Positions 1 through 9,006 of a DNA stretch of 64,000 bases are shown in pieces. Made by a program: the position numbers and the translations under genes. The notes beneath the pieces were generated by a model. That model saw only the letters and a list, made by a program, of their open reading frames with translations, was not told the origin of the DNA and did not search any database. The stretch covers positions 68,963-132,962 of the forward strand of contig NZ_QNRT01000001.1 of NCBI RefSeq assembly GCF_003315245.1, read 5' to 3'. Origin of the DNA: Arenicella xantha. GTDB lineage: Bacteria > Pseudomonadota > Gammaproteobacteria > Arenicellales > Arenicellaceae. Position 1 is the stretch's first letter. Every line of letters starts with the position of its first letter.

Positions 1-1102
1 GCTTTTCATCGATAAATTGCAATGCACGATTGTCCACCACCACCGGCAACTGAACCTGCTTTAGCGTAATATCCCCTTCCAGCAACAAACCTGAAGTCCA
101 TTGCTGCTTAGCGTTGTCCAACCGCGCTCTTGCGAGCAGGAAAGGCTGGCCATGATTACTCATCAACAAGTGCTCAAGCTCTGATTCTGACTCACTAACT
201 CCAGCTGACACCCGCACTTTTTGGCCTACCGAAACCTGCTGAGCCTGGCTTGGAAAAACCTTAAACTCAGCCCACATCCGATCAAAATTGGCTACCGTCA
301 TAAGCACTTGTTGTTGCGCTAACTCTCCTGGATTACCATTGCGCATAGTCACTACACCGCTTAGTGGCGAAGTCAATGTATAGCGCTGCAAGCTTTCATT
401 GGATTCAATTTCATACAACGCATCACCAGCCTTAACCCGATCACCACGTTCTGCGTGTACTCGCACTACGGTTCCAGGAAAGCGAGCACGAACATGGCTA
501 ACGCTACTCGGGTCCATTACCGCTTTACCGTAAACTTTAACCGTCTGATTAATAAGCCCAGGCCCAACTACTGCGCGCGTTATGCCGGCATTGGACGCAA
601 TCTCAGCGGCTATTTCTACACGACCTTCATACGATTCAAATGACCATTGATACGGTTCATTCTGCAGCCTCAACGCAACGTCCACAGCAAACGAATGCGG
701 TTCGCTAATGGTTTCTGTACTTATCCATCGGTCATCCTCATATGTGAAATGTATACGACTTACTTGGCCTTCAAGGCGTGTCAAATCCGCTGTCAGAGTC
801 AACTCTCGATTCTTAACAGGCTTGTTGTCGCGATCCACCCATGCTTGAAACCGTGAACCATCGCCTTGCTCTAAAAGATACATCTCTACACTAATAGCGC
901 CGTCTACCAATAACTTGCCGCCACGCGAGCCTTCGTCATGCTCATCATGTGCCCCAGATGCTTGGTGGTCATCGTGATGCGGATCGTCGGATCCAGCAAA
1001 AGCGACAATGTTGGTTGTTGTCGCCGGCAATAGGCACGCTAGGATTAGCCAACGCCAAGCTCGTACCTTGCGTGTCTGTGCTATTAACGATTGATGTGTC
1101 AT
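1..1102 (-). CDS. Heavy-metal RND efflux periplasmic adaptor (CzcB/CusB-like), 3' end outside the window
   Basis: Reading the minus strand from the ATG at 1102 gives an uninterrupted frame to the window edge (367 codons), so the C-terminus is missing. An N-terminal signal segment (residues about 15-35) is followed by a His/Asp-rich stretch (PHHDDHQ, then AHDEHDE) of the kind found in metal-efflux adaptors. A barrel-sandwich (lipoyl-like) region follows, with motifs such as GDRVKAGDALYEIES and SPLSGVVTMRNGNPGE, then a beta-barrel region. Such adaptors link an inner-membrane RND pump to an outer-membrane channel in the periplasm. The start overlaps the stop of the upstream TolC-like gene as ATGA, so the two are translationally coupled. 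The pump gene presumably lies to the left. Family is clear; the metal is not readable from this sequence. Confidence 0.88.
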   Translation of the reverse strand, partial: MTHQSLIAQTRKVRAWRWLILACLLPATTTNIVAFAGSDDPHHDDHQASGAHDEHDEGSRGGKLLVDGAISVEMYLLEQGDGSRFQAWVDRDNKPVKNRELTLTADLTRLEGQVSRIHFTYEDDRWISTETISEPHSFAVDVALRLQNEPYQWSFESYEGRVEIAAEIASNAGITRAVVGPGLINQTVKVYGKAVMDPSSVSHVRARFPGTVVRVHAERGDRVKAGDALYEIESNESLQRYTLTSPLSGVVTMRNGNPGELAQQQVLMTVANFDRMWAEFKVFPSQAQQVSVGQKVRVSAGVSESESELEHLLMSNHGQPFLLARARLDNAKQQWTSGLLLEGDITLKQVQLPVVVDNRALQFIDEK

Positions 1103-2439
1103 TGTGATACTCCTTGAATTTGTTCGACTGAGTTAGTCCGGACCTCGCTCAATGGCGTTGCCGTCAGTTGCTCAATATCTGCGCCATAGCGCAAGACCGC
1201 AGAGGCAGCGTCTATTAAAGTGCGACGTGCGGATATCAGCTCCTGTCGTGCGGTCAAATAATCCAGATAACTGTATCGACCGTGTTGATAGGCTCTTTGG
1301 GTTTCTCTGAGAGCTTGCTCGAGTGATGGAATGATGCTGCTTTGCAGTGCTTTCACAGTAAGAATTGCCTGCTGCCGATTGCTATAAGTATGAAACAGCT
1401 GAGTGTGCAAGCTCAGCATCGCGGCTTCCTTTCGCACGGCGACTTCATCACGCGCAGCAACCGCTGACTGCGTCGCTCCACGATTACGTTTAGACGAAAA
1501 TAGAGGCACACTGAAGCCAGCCATAATCGCCGTGTCATCAGTTTCTTGGAACTGCTTCAGCCCGACCGACCATCGCACGTCAGTATTGGCCTGTGCATTC
1601 GCCAAGCGCAACTCGGCGTCCCTTAGCCGCTGCTCCGCAGCAAACACAAGAATCGCAGGGTTTTGTGTAAGTTTTGCGTACAAGGCTTCAAACTCTCTAT
1701 CCTCACCAAACTGATAAAGGCTTCCCTCGACGCTGGTAAAGGACGGTGTCCTCTCACCCCATAATTCCGCTAATGCAACCCGACGATAGTTCAGCTGCTG
1801 CGTTTCAGATGCTGCCGTTAGTCGCGCCTGCCCCGCCGCTGCCCGCGCACGTTGAACCTCCGCTACGGGTACCGCACCAGCATCAGAGCGTTTCTTTACT
1901 TCATTTAACGTGTCTTCAGCCAGCCGAGTCGCCACTTGAGCTAGTGTCAGCCGTGCTTGCGCGGCCAACACCTCGACATAACGACGCGTCACCTCGCCGA
2001 GCAGATCGAGCGCCTCAGTTTGTTGTCGCGCATCGAGAACTGCACGACTCCCATCCACAACGTTATTACGCGCCAAACGTTTGTCACCCAATTCTAGAAT
2101 AGACGACAACGACACAGACAGTTCAGCTCCATCAAACCCTTTTGAATCGCCAGTTCCAGCAAAATCTTCGGCACCAAAACCAAGCTCATACGCCGGGGGT
2201 AAATTAGCAATATTGCTATCACCGTCTAACAACTTGTGACGAAACTCAAATACCCGCAATAACGGGTTTTGCTCTAATGAACGCTCAATCGCCGTCGCCA
2301 ATGTCAACGTATTGCCATGTTGCTCAGCCTGCGTTGCTGAACAAACTGACAGAAGCAATAAGCTAACCAAAATTGACCATCGGCGATTTCTCGCACGTGT
2401 GTACGCACCATCATTTGGCGCATTTAGTGAATACAGCAT
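1099..2439 (-). CDS. TolC-family outer-membrane efflux channel (CzcC/CusC-like)
   Basis: 446 residues. A signal peptide ends near residue 38 (SVCSATQAEQ) and is followed by two long helical OEP-type repeats rich in Ala, Gln, Arg and Glu, for example LTLAQVATRLAEDTLNEVKK and AILVFAAEQRLRDAELRLA. This is the alpha-barrel/coiled-coil pattern of TolC-like channels. It would form the outer-membrane exit duct of a tripartite metal efflux pump. Its stop overlaps the start of the adaptor gene by four bases, and the Cys-rich small gene lies 83 bp upstream on the same strand, giving the order small protein - channel - adaptor typical of czc-like loci. The family is secure; substrate specificity is inferred from the neighbours. 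Confidence 0.88.
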   Translation of the reverse strand: MLYSLNAPNDGAYTRARNRRWSILVSLLLLSVCSATQAEQHGNTLTLATAIERSLEQNPLLRVFEFRHKLLDGDSNIANLPPAYELGFGAEDFAGTGDSKGFDGAELSVSLSSILELGDKRLARNNVVDGSRAVLDARQQTEALDLLGEVTRRYVEVLAAQARLTLAQVATRLAEDTLNEVKKRSDAGAVPVAEVQRARAAAGQARLTAASETQQLNYRRVALAELWGERTPSFTSVEGSLYQFGEDREFEALYAKLTQNPAILVFAAEQRLRDAELRLANAQANTDVRWSVGLKQFQETDDTAIMAGFSVPLFSSKRNRGATQSAVAARDEVAVRKEAAMLSLHTQLFHTYSNRQQAILTVKALQSSIIPSLEQALRETQRAYQHGRYSYLDYLTARQELISARRTLIDAASAVLRYGADIEQLTATPLSEVRTNSVEQIQGVSQ

Positions 2440-2522
2440 TTAGTACTAACCCTATGTTAAAAAAATACAACTGAGCTTCACTGCCACTGACAATGAAGCT
2501 CAGAACTGCAAATACAAAAAGG

Positions 2523-2888
2523 TTAGTGTTTAGGTGGGCGTAAAAATGAAACGACTGGAATCTCGACAACCGACAGGTGGTAATCCAAACGTAACTGAGT
2601 CGCTCGTGTAATCGGTTTATTTGAGTAAATCGAAGGAAGCGTTAAATGCACACAACAGGCACAGTCACTGCAATCTACACAACAATCCATTGTTGCAATC
2701 AGTGCGTTATCACTGCTCGCTGCTTGCTCTAGCACCGCGTCCGTTGCGACGTCATTTTGGAGTGACTCAGACTGATATATCGACTCGATACTACCTGCAT
2801 CACATTGGTCAAATGCAGCAACATTCGCGAATGCAGACTCCATGCACATCAATAAAACCAGCAGATAAGTTAAGCCTCCGTTGCGCAT
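2523..2888 (-). CDS. Small periplasmic Cys-rich protein of the metal-efflux operon (CzcI-like position)
   Basis: 121 residues with an N-terminal hydrophobic signal segment (about residues 6-22, cleavage near SAFA). Residues 69-79 hold six cysteines in the pattern CC-x2-C-x2-C-x-CC, an obvious soft-metal ligand cluster. The C-terminal third is ordinary and ends in PPKH. The first gene of czc-type operons often encodes a small exported protein of unclear, probably regulatory or metal-sensing, role (CzcI), and this gene has that position and size. I do not recognise it by sequence, so the name is only positional. It reads in the same direction as the channel and adaptor genes and probably opens their transcript. 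Confidence 0.7.
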   Translation of the reverse strand: MRNGGLTYLLVLLMCMESAFANVAAFDQCDAGSIESIYQSESLQNDVATDAVLEQAASSDNALIATMDCCVDCSDCACCVHLTLPSIYSNKPITRATQLRLDYHLSVVEIPVVSFLRPPKH

Positions 2889-3115
2889 AGGTATCTATTA
2901 TCGATTCTCAACATGGTTTCGCTGTAGTGAGTCACGATGATAACAAGTAAATCGTCGATCGGCCAACTAAAGTCATGGCCCAGTCGGGTTGCATACCGGC
3001 CTGACTCCGGTAGTTATAAGTAAAGAGTAGCTAGGTTTGAGTTGTAGACAGAATAGCTGTTCAGGTCGCCGGAATTACCGCGCTTAGAAAACAACTCAAA
3101 CCAAAGGCTTGTAAA

Positions 3116-3496
3116 CTACTGAATGCGATACAAAGCACATATTTTATTGCCTGACGGGTCACGCAGATAGGCAAGATACAGTTTGCCACTCGCGCCTTCA
3201 CGAACACCAGGAGGGTTTTCACAGGCGGTGCCACCATTTTCAAGACCAGCGGCATGCCATGCATCGGCAACCTCAGGACTCTCAGCGGCAAACCCAAAGG
3301 TGCTGCCATTGCCATGAGACGCAGGCTCACCATCAATTGGTTTCGTCAGAGCGAATACACCAGTTTTGGTGAAATAAAAGCATCGCCCCATGTCATCCAT
3401 GACGCCAGGTTTGTGGCCCATGGTAGCTAAAATAGCATCGTAGAATTTCTTTGATTGCTCGACGTCATTGGCGCCAAGCATGATATGACTAAACAT
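3116..3496 (-). CDS. VOC-superfamily protein (glyoxalase/bleomycin-resistance fold)
   Basis: 126 residues, the usual length of a single-domain VOC protein built from two beta-alpha-beta-beta-beta modules. It opens with MFSHIMLGANDVEQSKKFYD, the standard first module with a potential metal-binding His4, and closes with a second module ending YLRDPSGNKICALY. Members bind a divalent metal and act in detoxification or isomerisation, and many of this short type have no known substrate. It stands alone between the metal-efflux operon and a ChaN-like gene, both more than 100 bp away, so the context does not indicate a substrate. Fold assignment is secure; the activity is unknown. Confidence 0.82.
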   Translation of the reverse strand: MFSHIMLGANDVEQSKKFYDAILATMGHKPGVMDDMGRCFYFTKTGVFALTKPIDGEPASHGNGSTFGFAAESPEVADAWHAAGLENGGTACENPPGVREGASGKLYLAYLRDPSGNKICALYRIQ

Positions 3497-3668
3497 AGTG
3501 GTATCTCGCTTTTGGTATTAGTTTGTGGCCAAGCACGACGCTAGCCGGAAGTTAGCATAATCACTCGCCGTGACGGCTGAGTATAGTAGCGCATAGCGAT
3601 GCACGAGGGAATATCAGCCTAGTGTCAATTCATGCCCGATCAGCTCATCGCATAAACACAATAACACT

Positions 3669-4475
3669 TCATTGTTGCGGCGCTGACCCAGTAAACCCAT
3701 CTATATCGAGGTAGTAAATATAGTCATGCCCTCTTTCACTATCTGCGATCAGTGATCCGCGACGCGCTGTTTTTTGCACCATTAGTTGCTGTAAACCGCA
3801 CTCACCCATACCTGGACACAACCAAACCTCTCCGCCCAAGGCTGAGTCAATAAGGATGTGCGTAAAGCTAGGCCCAACATGCCTTCCCTCGAAATCCTGC
3901 TCAGGAATCATAAAGCTTGGCCGGATTTTAGGTGTGTGCAAATTTCCCGCGAGGCCAATCACCTTGCCCTTTTGCGATAACGCCTCTATTTCAGAACCCA
4001 CCACAACAGTACGATTCTCTCGGAATTTACTTAATTCTATTTGCGAATTGAAATGACGACTACGGTGCTGGAAATGCAAATCGATCAACAACTGGGCCTC
4101 CAACTCGACCAAATACATCACCAGATGATACATAGCCACCGAGGAGCGACCATCCTCAAATTCACCTTTGCGCCAAAATTCATCGCTAGACTCTCTGGCG
4201 GCACTGGGCATTTCAAGCGACACAATGACCCGCTCATTGGCATGCGTCACACTAAAATCGACAAGGCATTTGAAAAACGCCGGCGTTTCAACGGTGCCGT
4301 GTAATTCACCAATCAACAGATCGTCAAAGTTCAGAAATTGCCGCAGCAAATCGGCACTCGGACACTGGTAACGTGCCAATTTAGGGTCCTGCGTCACCTG
4401 TAACGTGCCGGCAATCACTGTTTGTGCTAGTAAGCCAAGCATTAAGGTTAAAGCGCACCGCATTAGAGACTTCAT
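3669..4475 (-). CDS. Exported ChaN/Tiki-fold protein, function unknown
   Basis: 268 residues with a signal peptide (residues 1-22, cleaving after TVIAG). The mature part carries the paired motifs of the ChaN/EreA/Tiki-like fold: IGELHG at residues 55-60, and GLAGNLHT in the C-terminal half. ChaN-type proteins are haem-binding or of unknown catalytic function, and the wider fold includes metal-dependent esterases and proteases. There is no lipobox cysteine at the cleavage site, so this one should be soluble in the periplasm. It is monocistronic, flanked by 172 bp and 103 bp gaps. The fold is moderately sure from the motif pair; no substrate can be named. Confidence 0.6.
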   Translation of the reverse strand: MKSLMRCALTLMLGLLAQTVIAGTLQVTQDPKLARYQCPSADLLRQFLNFDDLLIGELHGTVETPAFFKCLVDFSVTHANERVIVSLEMPSAARESSDEFWRKGEFEDGRSSVAMYHLVMYLVELEAQLLIDLHFQHRSRHFNSQIELSKFRENRTVVVGSEIEALSQKGKVIGLAGNLHTPKIRPSFMIPEQDFEGRHVGPSFTHILIDSALGGEVWLCPGMGECGLQQLMVQKTARRGSLIADSERGHDYIYYLDIDGFTGSAPQQ

Positions 4476-4578
4476 TTATTCATCCTTGCTCTATTAGTCT
4501 ATGTAAGTTTACCTCATGCTGACTGAGCATACAGCGACCACAGCCGCTTTATGCCCAGCACAACAACTTGCTTTATCA

Positions 4579-5463
4579 CTACCGCGCGGCAAAAAATCGT
4601 CGCACACATTCAGCGGTTGATTCAGGCTGCTCCAAATGCAACATATGCGCCGCATCTTCAACTAAAAAGTAGTCACTAGCAGAGACTTTCAATACTTCCA
4701 TCGATTGCTTGATTCTGCCGAGCTGATTGAATTTTCGATACAGGCTGGATTGCTCGGCCATAACGATACCAACTCGAGCAGTAATTTCGCGCCACACCGC
4801 CAATGTATCATCAAAGTTATAGCGCACTGGATTAGCATAGCGGTGCTTGTGATCATGCTTCAAGCGATACGCGCCATCTTCCCCAACAGGCGTTCCCCAA
4901 TGCACAGCTAATTCATCAACAATCGGTTCCGGTAGGCTGGGATTGCCCGCTCGAATAGATCGTTTCAGCGCTTCGATGTTAGGATAAATCTTAACCGACT
5001 CGCCACTCAATATTTGTGTCATCCACTGCCGATATTTGCCAGGCGCTTCATGACTTTCGGTTGGTGCCATGCCCAAGGCTTCCAAACTCAACACGCTCGC
5101 CACCCTTTCTGGGCGAATACCGGCATACATCATAACGATATTGCCACCCATACTATGCCCTATCAGCCTAGCCGGTCGGTCAGGCGTGTAGTGATTAAGC
5201 AGCTCATCTAAATCAGCAAAATAGTCGGCGAACCAGTAGCCGCTAGCATGGTCAGAATTACCAAAGCCGCGCAAATCCGGCGCAATAATATGGTACTCAT
5301 CGACCAATTTTTCGGCCACGTGATTAAACGTGGCACCACAATCCATCCAACCGTGAATGAGAATCAAAGTAGGATTTGAACTATCACCCCACTCCTGCAC
5401 GTGATAGTTCAATCCGCGAATGTCTAGCTGAGTCGTTTTGCACTCACTATTAGGCAACGTCAT
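4579..5463 (-). CDS. Alpha/beta-hydrolase, translationally coupled to gap
   Basis: 294 residues with the complete alpha/beta-hydrolase signature: oxyanion-hole HGWMD at residues 37-41, nucleophile elbow GHSMGG with Ser104, and the C-terminal catalytic His in VEDAAHMLHLEQP. No signal peptide is present, so it should be cytoplasmic. It resembles broad esterase/haloperoxidase-type hydrolases rather than any one characterised enzyme. Its ATG shares one base with the stop of the upstream GAPDH gene (TAATG), so the two are made from one transcript by coupled translation. A link to central carbon metabolism is possible but not indicated by the sequence. Confidence 0.85.
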   Translation of the reverse strand: MTLPNSECKTTQLDIRGLNYHVQEWGDSSNPTLILIHGWMDCGATFNHVAEKLVDEYHIIAPDLRGFGNSDHASGYWFADYFADLDELLNHYTPDRPARLIGHSMGGNIVMMYAGIRPERVASVLSLEALGMAPTESHEAPGKYRQWMTQILSGESVKIYPNIEALKRSIRAGNPSLPEPIVDELAVHWGTPVGEDGAYRLKHDHKHRYANPVRYNFDDTLAVWREITARVGIVMAEQSSLYRKFNQLGRIKQSMEVLKVSASDYFLVEDAAHMLHLEQPESTAECVRRFFAAR

Positions 5464-6914
5464 TAATTCCCCAGACAGTCGAGTGATAAACCAACTACTT
5501 TTTGCATTACGCGCACCACTTGGTTGCTGTAGCCAGCTTCGTTGTCATACCACACATAGAGTACAACTCGAGAACCGTCAGCAATAGTGGCGCCACCGTC
5601 GACTACGCCAGCATGAGTCGACCCAACTAAATCAGACGACACGACTTCGGTCGAATAGGTAAAGCCAATCTGCTCTTGCAACGGCGAGTGATAAGAAATC
5701 TGCCGGAACGTTTCATTCAGCTCTTCCACGGTAACTTCTTGCGACAAGTTCAAGTTCATCACAGCCATAGAAACATTCGGCGTCGGCACTCGAATAGCAT
5801 TGCCAGTCAGCACTCCAGACAATTCTGGCAACACCTTAGACACCGCTTTGGCGGCACCGGTAGAGGTGATCACCATGTTCAATGGCGCGCTACGACCGCG
5901 GCGTTCGGCACTGTGATAATTATCGATCAAGTTTTGATCATTAGTGTAGGAGTGAATGGTTTCAACATGACCACTTACAATGCCATATTTGTCGTTAATC
6001 ACTTTAAGCGGCGGTACAATTGCGTTGGTGGTACATGACGCTGCGCACAAGATTGTGTCAGCGGCCTCGATCATGTCGTCATTGATGCCATACACAATAT
6101 TTTTAATGTCACCTTTGGCTGGAGCAGTTAACAACGCCTTGGAGATTCCTGGGCAAGATGTGTGTTGCCCCAAACCAGCTTCATCTTTCCAAATACCGGT
6201 ATTGTCAACTACTAGCGCGTCTTGAATGCCATACACGGTGTAATCAATCTCGCTCGGACTATTGGCGTAAATAAACTGAATAAAGTTACCGTTAGCAATA
6301 ATCGCTCGTGCTTCCACATCAACTTTAATTGCCCCGTCGAACTCGCCATGAACTGAATCGCGACGTAATAATTCAGCGCGCTTCTCTAAATCTAAGCCCA
6401 CATCACCCTTGGCACGCACCACCACACCGCGCAATCGCAGTTTAGCGCCGGTGCCTGTTCGGTCGATCAATAAGCGCGCTAACAAACGTCCAATTCGTCC
6501 AAAACCGTACAGCACAACATCATGTGACTCACGCTCTTCGGCAGTAGCCTCGCCAAGCAATTGTTTGAGTCGGCGAGTTAAAAAGTCCTGCATTGACTCA
6601 TCGCCATCTTGCGACAAATACTCATGACAGAGTTTACCAAGGTCTAATCGACAAGGCCGCAAGTCCATCAGCTCGATTAATTGCAGCATCTCGAAACTCT
6701 TTTTCATATCCAAGGCTTTGCCGACAATCAAGCGCCCATGCAAATGTGCTTTGATGATTGTAATGGTGGAGGTGTTGACAATCTTCTGGCCAAAAACTCG
6801 GACCACGACACTGGGGCCTCGATACAAGGAACCAAGAAGGGGAACCATACTTTCGGCGAGCGCCTGACGCTCATTCCAATTTACCAAATACTGCTGACTG
6901 ACTTCGCGAGTCAT
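5463..6914 (-). CDS. gap: Glyceraldehyde-3-phosphate dehydrogenase, long form with N-terminal extension
   Basis: 483 residues, about 150 more than the classical enzyme. The NAD-binding Rossmann motif (YGFGRIGRLL, residues 136-145) sits only after a roughly 130-residue N-terminal extension of unknown role. The catalytic motif ASCTTN places the nucleophilic Cys at 294, and the sugar-phosphate binding region and a C-terminal YDNEAGYS follow normally. It catalyses oxidative phosphorylation of glyceraldehyde-3-phosphate in glycolysis, or the reverse in gluconeogenesis. Such long forms exist in several gammaproteobacteria beside a short Gap, so this may be a second isozyme. The ATG is preceded by GAGG. 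The hydrolase gene downstream overlaps by one base. Confidence 0.93.
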   Translation of the reverse strand: MTREVSQQYLVNWNERQALAESMVPLLGSLYRGPSVVVRVFGQKIVNTSTITIIKAHLHGRLIVGKALDMKKSFEMLQLIELMDLRPCRLDLGKLCHEYLSQDGDESMQDFLTRRLKQLLGEATAEERESHDVVLYGFGRIGRLLARLLIDRTGTGAKLRLRGVVVRAKGDVGLDLEKRAELLRRDSVHGEFDGAIKVDVEARAIIANGNFIQFIYANSPSEIDYTVYGIQDALVVDNTGIWKDEAGLGQHTSCPGISKALLTAPAKGDIKNIVYGINDDMIEAADTILCAASCTTNAIVPPLKVINDKYGIVSGHVETIHSYTNDQNLIDNYHSAERRGRSAPLNMVITSTGAAKAVSKVLPELSGVLTGNAIRVPTPNVSMAVMNLNLSQEVTVEELNETFRQISYHSPLQEQIGFTYSTEVVSSDLVGSTHAGVVDGGATIADGSRVVLYVWYDNEAGYSNQVVRVMQKVVGLSLDCLGN

Positions 6915-7061
6915 ATTAGCCTCTTTCGAATAGACGTGTTTGTAGGTACCTAGGTCGCGGCACGCACAGCGGCAACGATCGGATCTAGGTGGCTTTTTCG
7001 TGGACTTCGAATTATATAGAAATCACCCCAAAACACTATGCGTGGAGCTGATTTTGAATAT

Positions 7062-7096
7062 AAAAAAAGCCCCAAGACCTAGATCTTGGGGCTTTT
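7062..7096 (-). terminator. Intrinsic terminator of etfBA
   Basis: A 13-bp perfect inverted repeat (7065-7077 with 7084-7096, core GCCCCAAGA/TCTTGGGGC) encloses a 6-nt loop. On the minus strand it is followed by seven T residues. It lies 23 bp beyond the etfA stop codon. Confidence 0.9.
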
Positions 7097-7119
7097 CTCA
7101 GATCAGTGAAGCACTTGAA

Positions 7120-8046
7120 TTACAAAGCGCCTACTAATTCTGGAACAGCTTCAAATAAGTCTGCAACCAAACCGTAATCAGCAACCTGAAAAATAGGTGC
7201 TTCTTCGTCTTTATTAATTGCGACGATCACTTTACTGTCTTTCATACCAGCCAAGTGCTGAATGGCGCCTGAAATGCCAACCGCAATATACAAGCTCGGC
7301 GCAACGACCTTACCCGTCTGACCAACTTGGTAATCATTCGGCACGTAGCCTGCATCAACGGCAGCGCGCGATGCGCCAACAGCCGCACCTAATTTATCTG
7401 CTAAGTTTTCGATGATTTTAAAGTTCTCAGCACTACCCACACCACGTCCGCCAGAGACTACAATCTCGGCAGCACCGAGATCAGGTCGTGCGGACACTGT
7501 GAGTTCGCGACCAACTACTGACGTAGTTCCGCTGACCGCGGCTGCATCAATGCTAACCACTTCGGCAGAACCGTCGGTGCCGGCAGCGTCAAAACCAGTT
7601 TGGCGAACCGTTAATACTTTAGTGGCATCAGAGCTCTGAACTGTTGCAATCGCGTTACCCGCGTAGATTGGACGAGTAAATGTATCAGCCGACTCAACGC
7701 TAATGATGTCGGATATTTGTGACGAATCGATCAGCGCCGCTACACGTGGCAACATATCTTTACCTGACGTAGTTGATCCGGCCATGATGTGCGAGTAGTC
7801 ACCAGCAAGGCTCACCACTAAGTTTGCCACTTCTACCGAAACACCATCTTTATAGTGATCTGCATCGGCATGCAACACCTTGGTAACACCAGATATCTTG
7901 GCGGCTTGAGCAGCTACATCACCGGCACCGCTGCCAGCTACCAGAACATGGACATCGCCACCAATCTGGGTTGCCGCCATAACCGTATTAAGCGTAGAGG
8001 CATGCAACTCTGCATTGTCGTGTTGTGCTATTACTAACGTAGTCAT
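7120..8046 (-). CDS. etfA: Electron transfer flavoprotein alpha subunit
   Basis: 308 residues, the family's usual length. The C-terminal FAD-binding domain is unmistakable: VVSGGRGVGSAENF, then DAGYVPNDYQVGQTGK, then LYIAVGISGAIQHLAG. ETF is a soluble heterodimer that takes electrons from acyl-CoA and other flavin dehydrogenases and passes them to ETF-ubiquinone oxidoreductase. The gene follows etfB by 12 nt on the same strand and ends in a strong terminator. ETF-QO is encoded 1.7 kb away on the opposite strand behind a GntR regulator, and an acyl-CoA dehydrogenase that could feed it is at 38.8-40.6 kb. Confidence 0.97.
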   Translation of the reverse strand: MTTLVIAQHDNAELHASTLNTVMAATQIGGDVHVLVAGSGAGDVAAQAAKISGVTKVLHADADHYKDGVSVEVANLVVSLAGDYSHIMAGSTTSGKDMLPRVAALIDSSQISDIISVESADTFTRPIYAGNAIATVQSSDATKVLTVRQTGFDAAGTDGSAEVVSIDAAAVSGTTSVVGRELTVSARPDLGAAEIVVSGGRGVGSAENFKIIENLADKLGAAVGASRAAVDAGYVPNDYQVGQTGKVVAPSLYIAVGISGAIQHLAGMKDSKVIVAINKDEEAPIFQVADYGLVADLFEAVPELVGAL

Positions 8047-8058
8047 AATTTTCGCCCC

Positions 8059-8808
8059 TTAAATAACTTTTGCTTCGTTCTTGAGTTTGTCGACTAATTC
8101 TTCGACTGAACTCACCATAATGCCCGCTGAACGCTCGGCTGGTGGACTGACGCTTAATACCGTTTGGCGCTTAGTCGCATCAACACCCGTATCTGCCAGC
8201 GCAATCACATCCAAAGGCTTTTTCTTGGCCTTCATGATATTTGGCAAAGTTGGGTAACGTGGCTCATTCAAGCGCAAATCAGTAGTCACCACCGCTGGTA
8301 AAGGAATCGACAGGGTTTCTAAACCGCCATCAATTTCACGAGTGACTTTAGCGTTATCGCCATCAATAACAACTTCCGAAGCAAATGTCGCCTGTGGCCA
8401 ATCCAGTAACGCGGACAACATTTGACCCGTTTGATTATTATCACCGTCGATCGACTGCTTACCAGTAATGACCAAGCCGGCGCCTTCTTTCTCGACCACG
8501 AACTTCAAAATCTTAGCAATCGCGAGCGGCTCAACATCGTTGTCGGCATCAATGCGAATAGCGCGATCAGCGCCCATCGCCAAACCAGATCGAATTACTG
8601 TGTCAATTTCAGCCGACCCAACACTCACCAAAACCACTTCCGATGCAACACCCGCTTCTTTTAAGCGAATCGCTTCTTCCAAAGCAATTTCACAAAATGG
8701 ATTTAGTGACATCTTTACGTTGTCGGTATCAACACCGGAGCCGTCGCTCTTTACGCGGATGCTTACATAGGCATCTATAACGCGTTTAACTGGGACTAAA
8801 ACTTTCAT
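8059..8808 (-). CDS. etfB: Electron transfer flavoprotein beta subunit
   Basis: 249 residues, normal length. It starts [12 protein letters not shown] and carries the ETF-beta motifs [21 protein letters not shown] and [20 protein letters not shown], the latter being the AMP-binding region. With EtfA it forms the electron-carrying heterodimer that links beta-oxidation dehydrogenases to the quinone pool. It is the first gene of the etfBA transcript. The 198-bp promoter region shared with the divergent GntR gene contains two matching palindromes, which suggests direct control by that regulator. Confidence 0.97.
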   Translation of the reverse strand: MKVLVPVKRVIDAYVSIRVKSDGSGVDTDNVKMSLNPFCEIALEEAIRLKEAGVASEVVLVSVGSAEIDTVIRSGLAMGADRAIRIDADNDVEPLAIAKILKFVVEKEGAGLVITGKQSIDGDNNQTGQMLSALLDWPQATFASEVVIDGDNAKVTREIDGGLETLSIPLPAVVTTDLRLNEPRYPTLPNIMKAKKKPLDVIALADTGVDATKRQTVLSVSPPAERSAGIMVSSVEELVDKLKNEAKVI

Positions 8809-8903
8809 TATCTACTCCAAATAAAGAATTGCTTATGCAAGGCGATGTGCGAACAGAGCGCCGAGTCTGGACAGTTTAGGCGAAGCGACATCACATTTCA
8901 ATT

Positions 8904-8977
8904 AATGTCGACATTTTTACTATTTATGCATCACATAAAGCTAATAAATAGCATTTATTATAAGAAATGTTGACATT
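8904..8977. promoter_or_regulatory. Paired palindromic operator between etfB and the GntR gene
   Basis: AATGTCGACATT (8904-8915) is a perfect 12-bp palindrome. AATGTTGACATT (8966-8977) differs at one base. Their centres are 62 bp apart, about six helical turns, within the divergent intergenic region, 30 bp before the GntR start and about 95 bp before etfB. Short palindromes of this type are typical GntR/FCD operators. Binding by the adjacent regulator is inference. Confidence 0.65.
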
Positions 8978-9006
8978 TTACGGATATAACACTATTTTCC
9001 AGCGTT

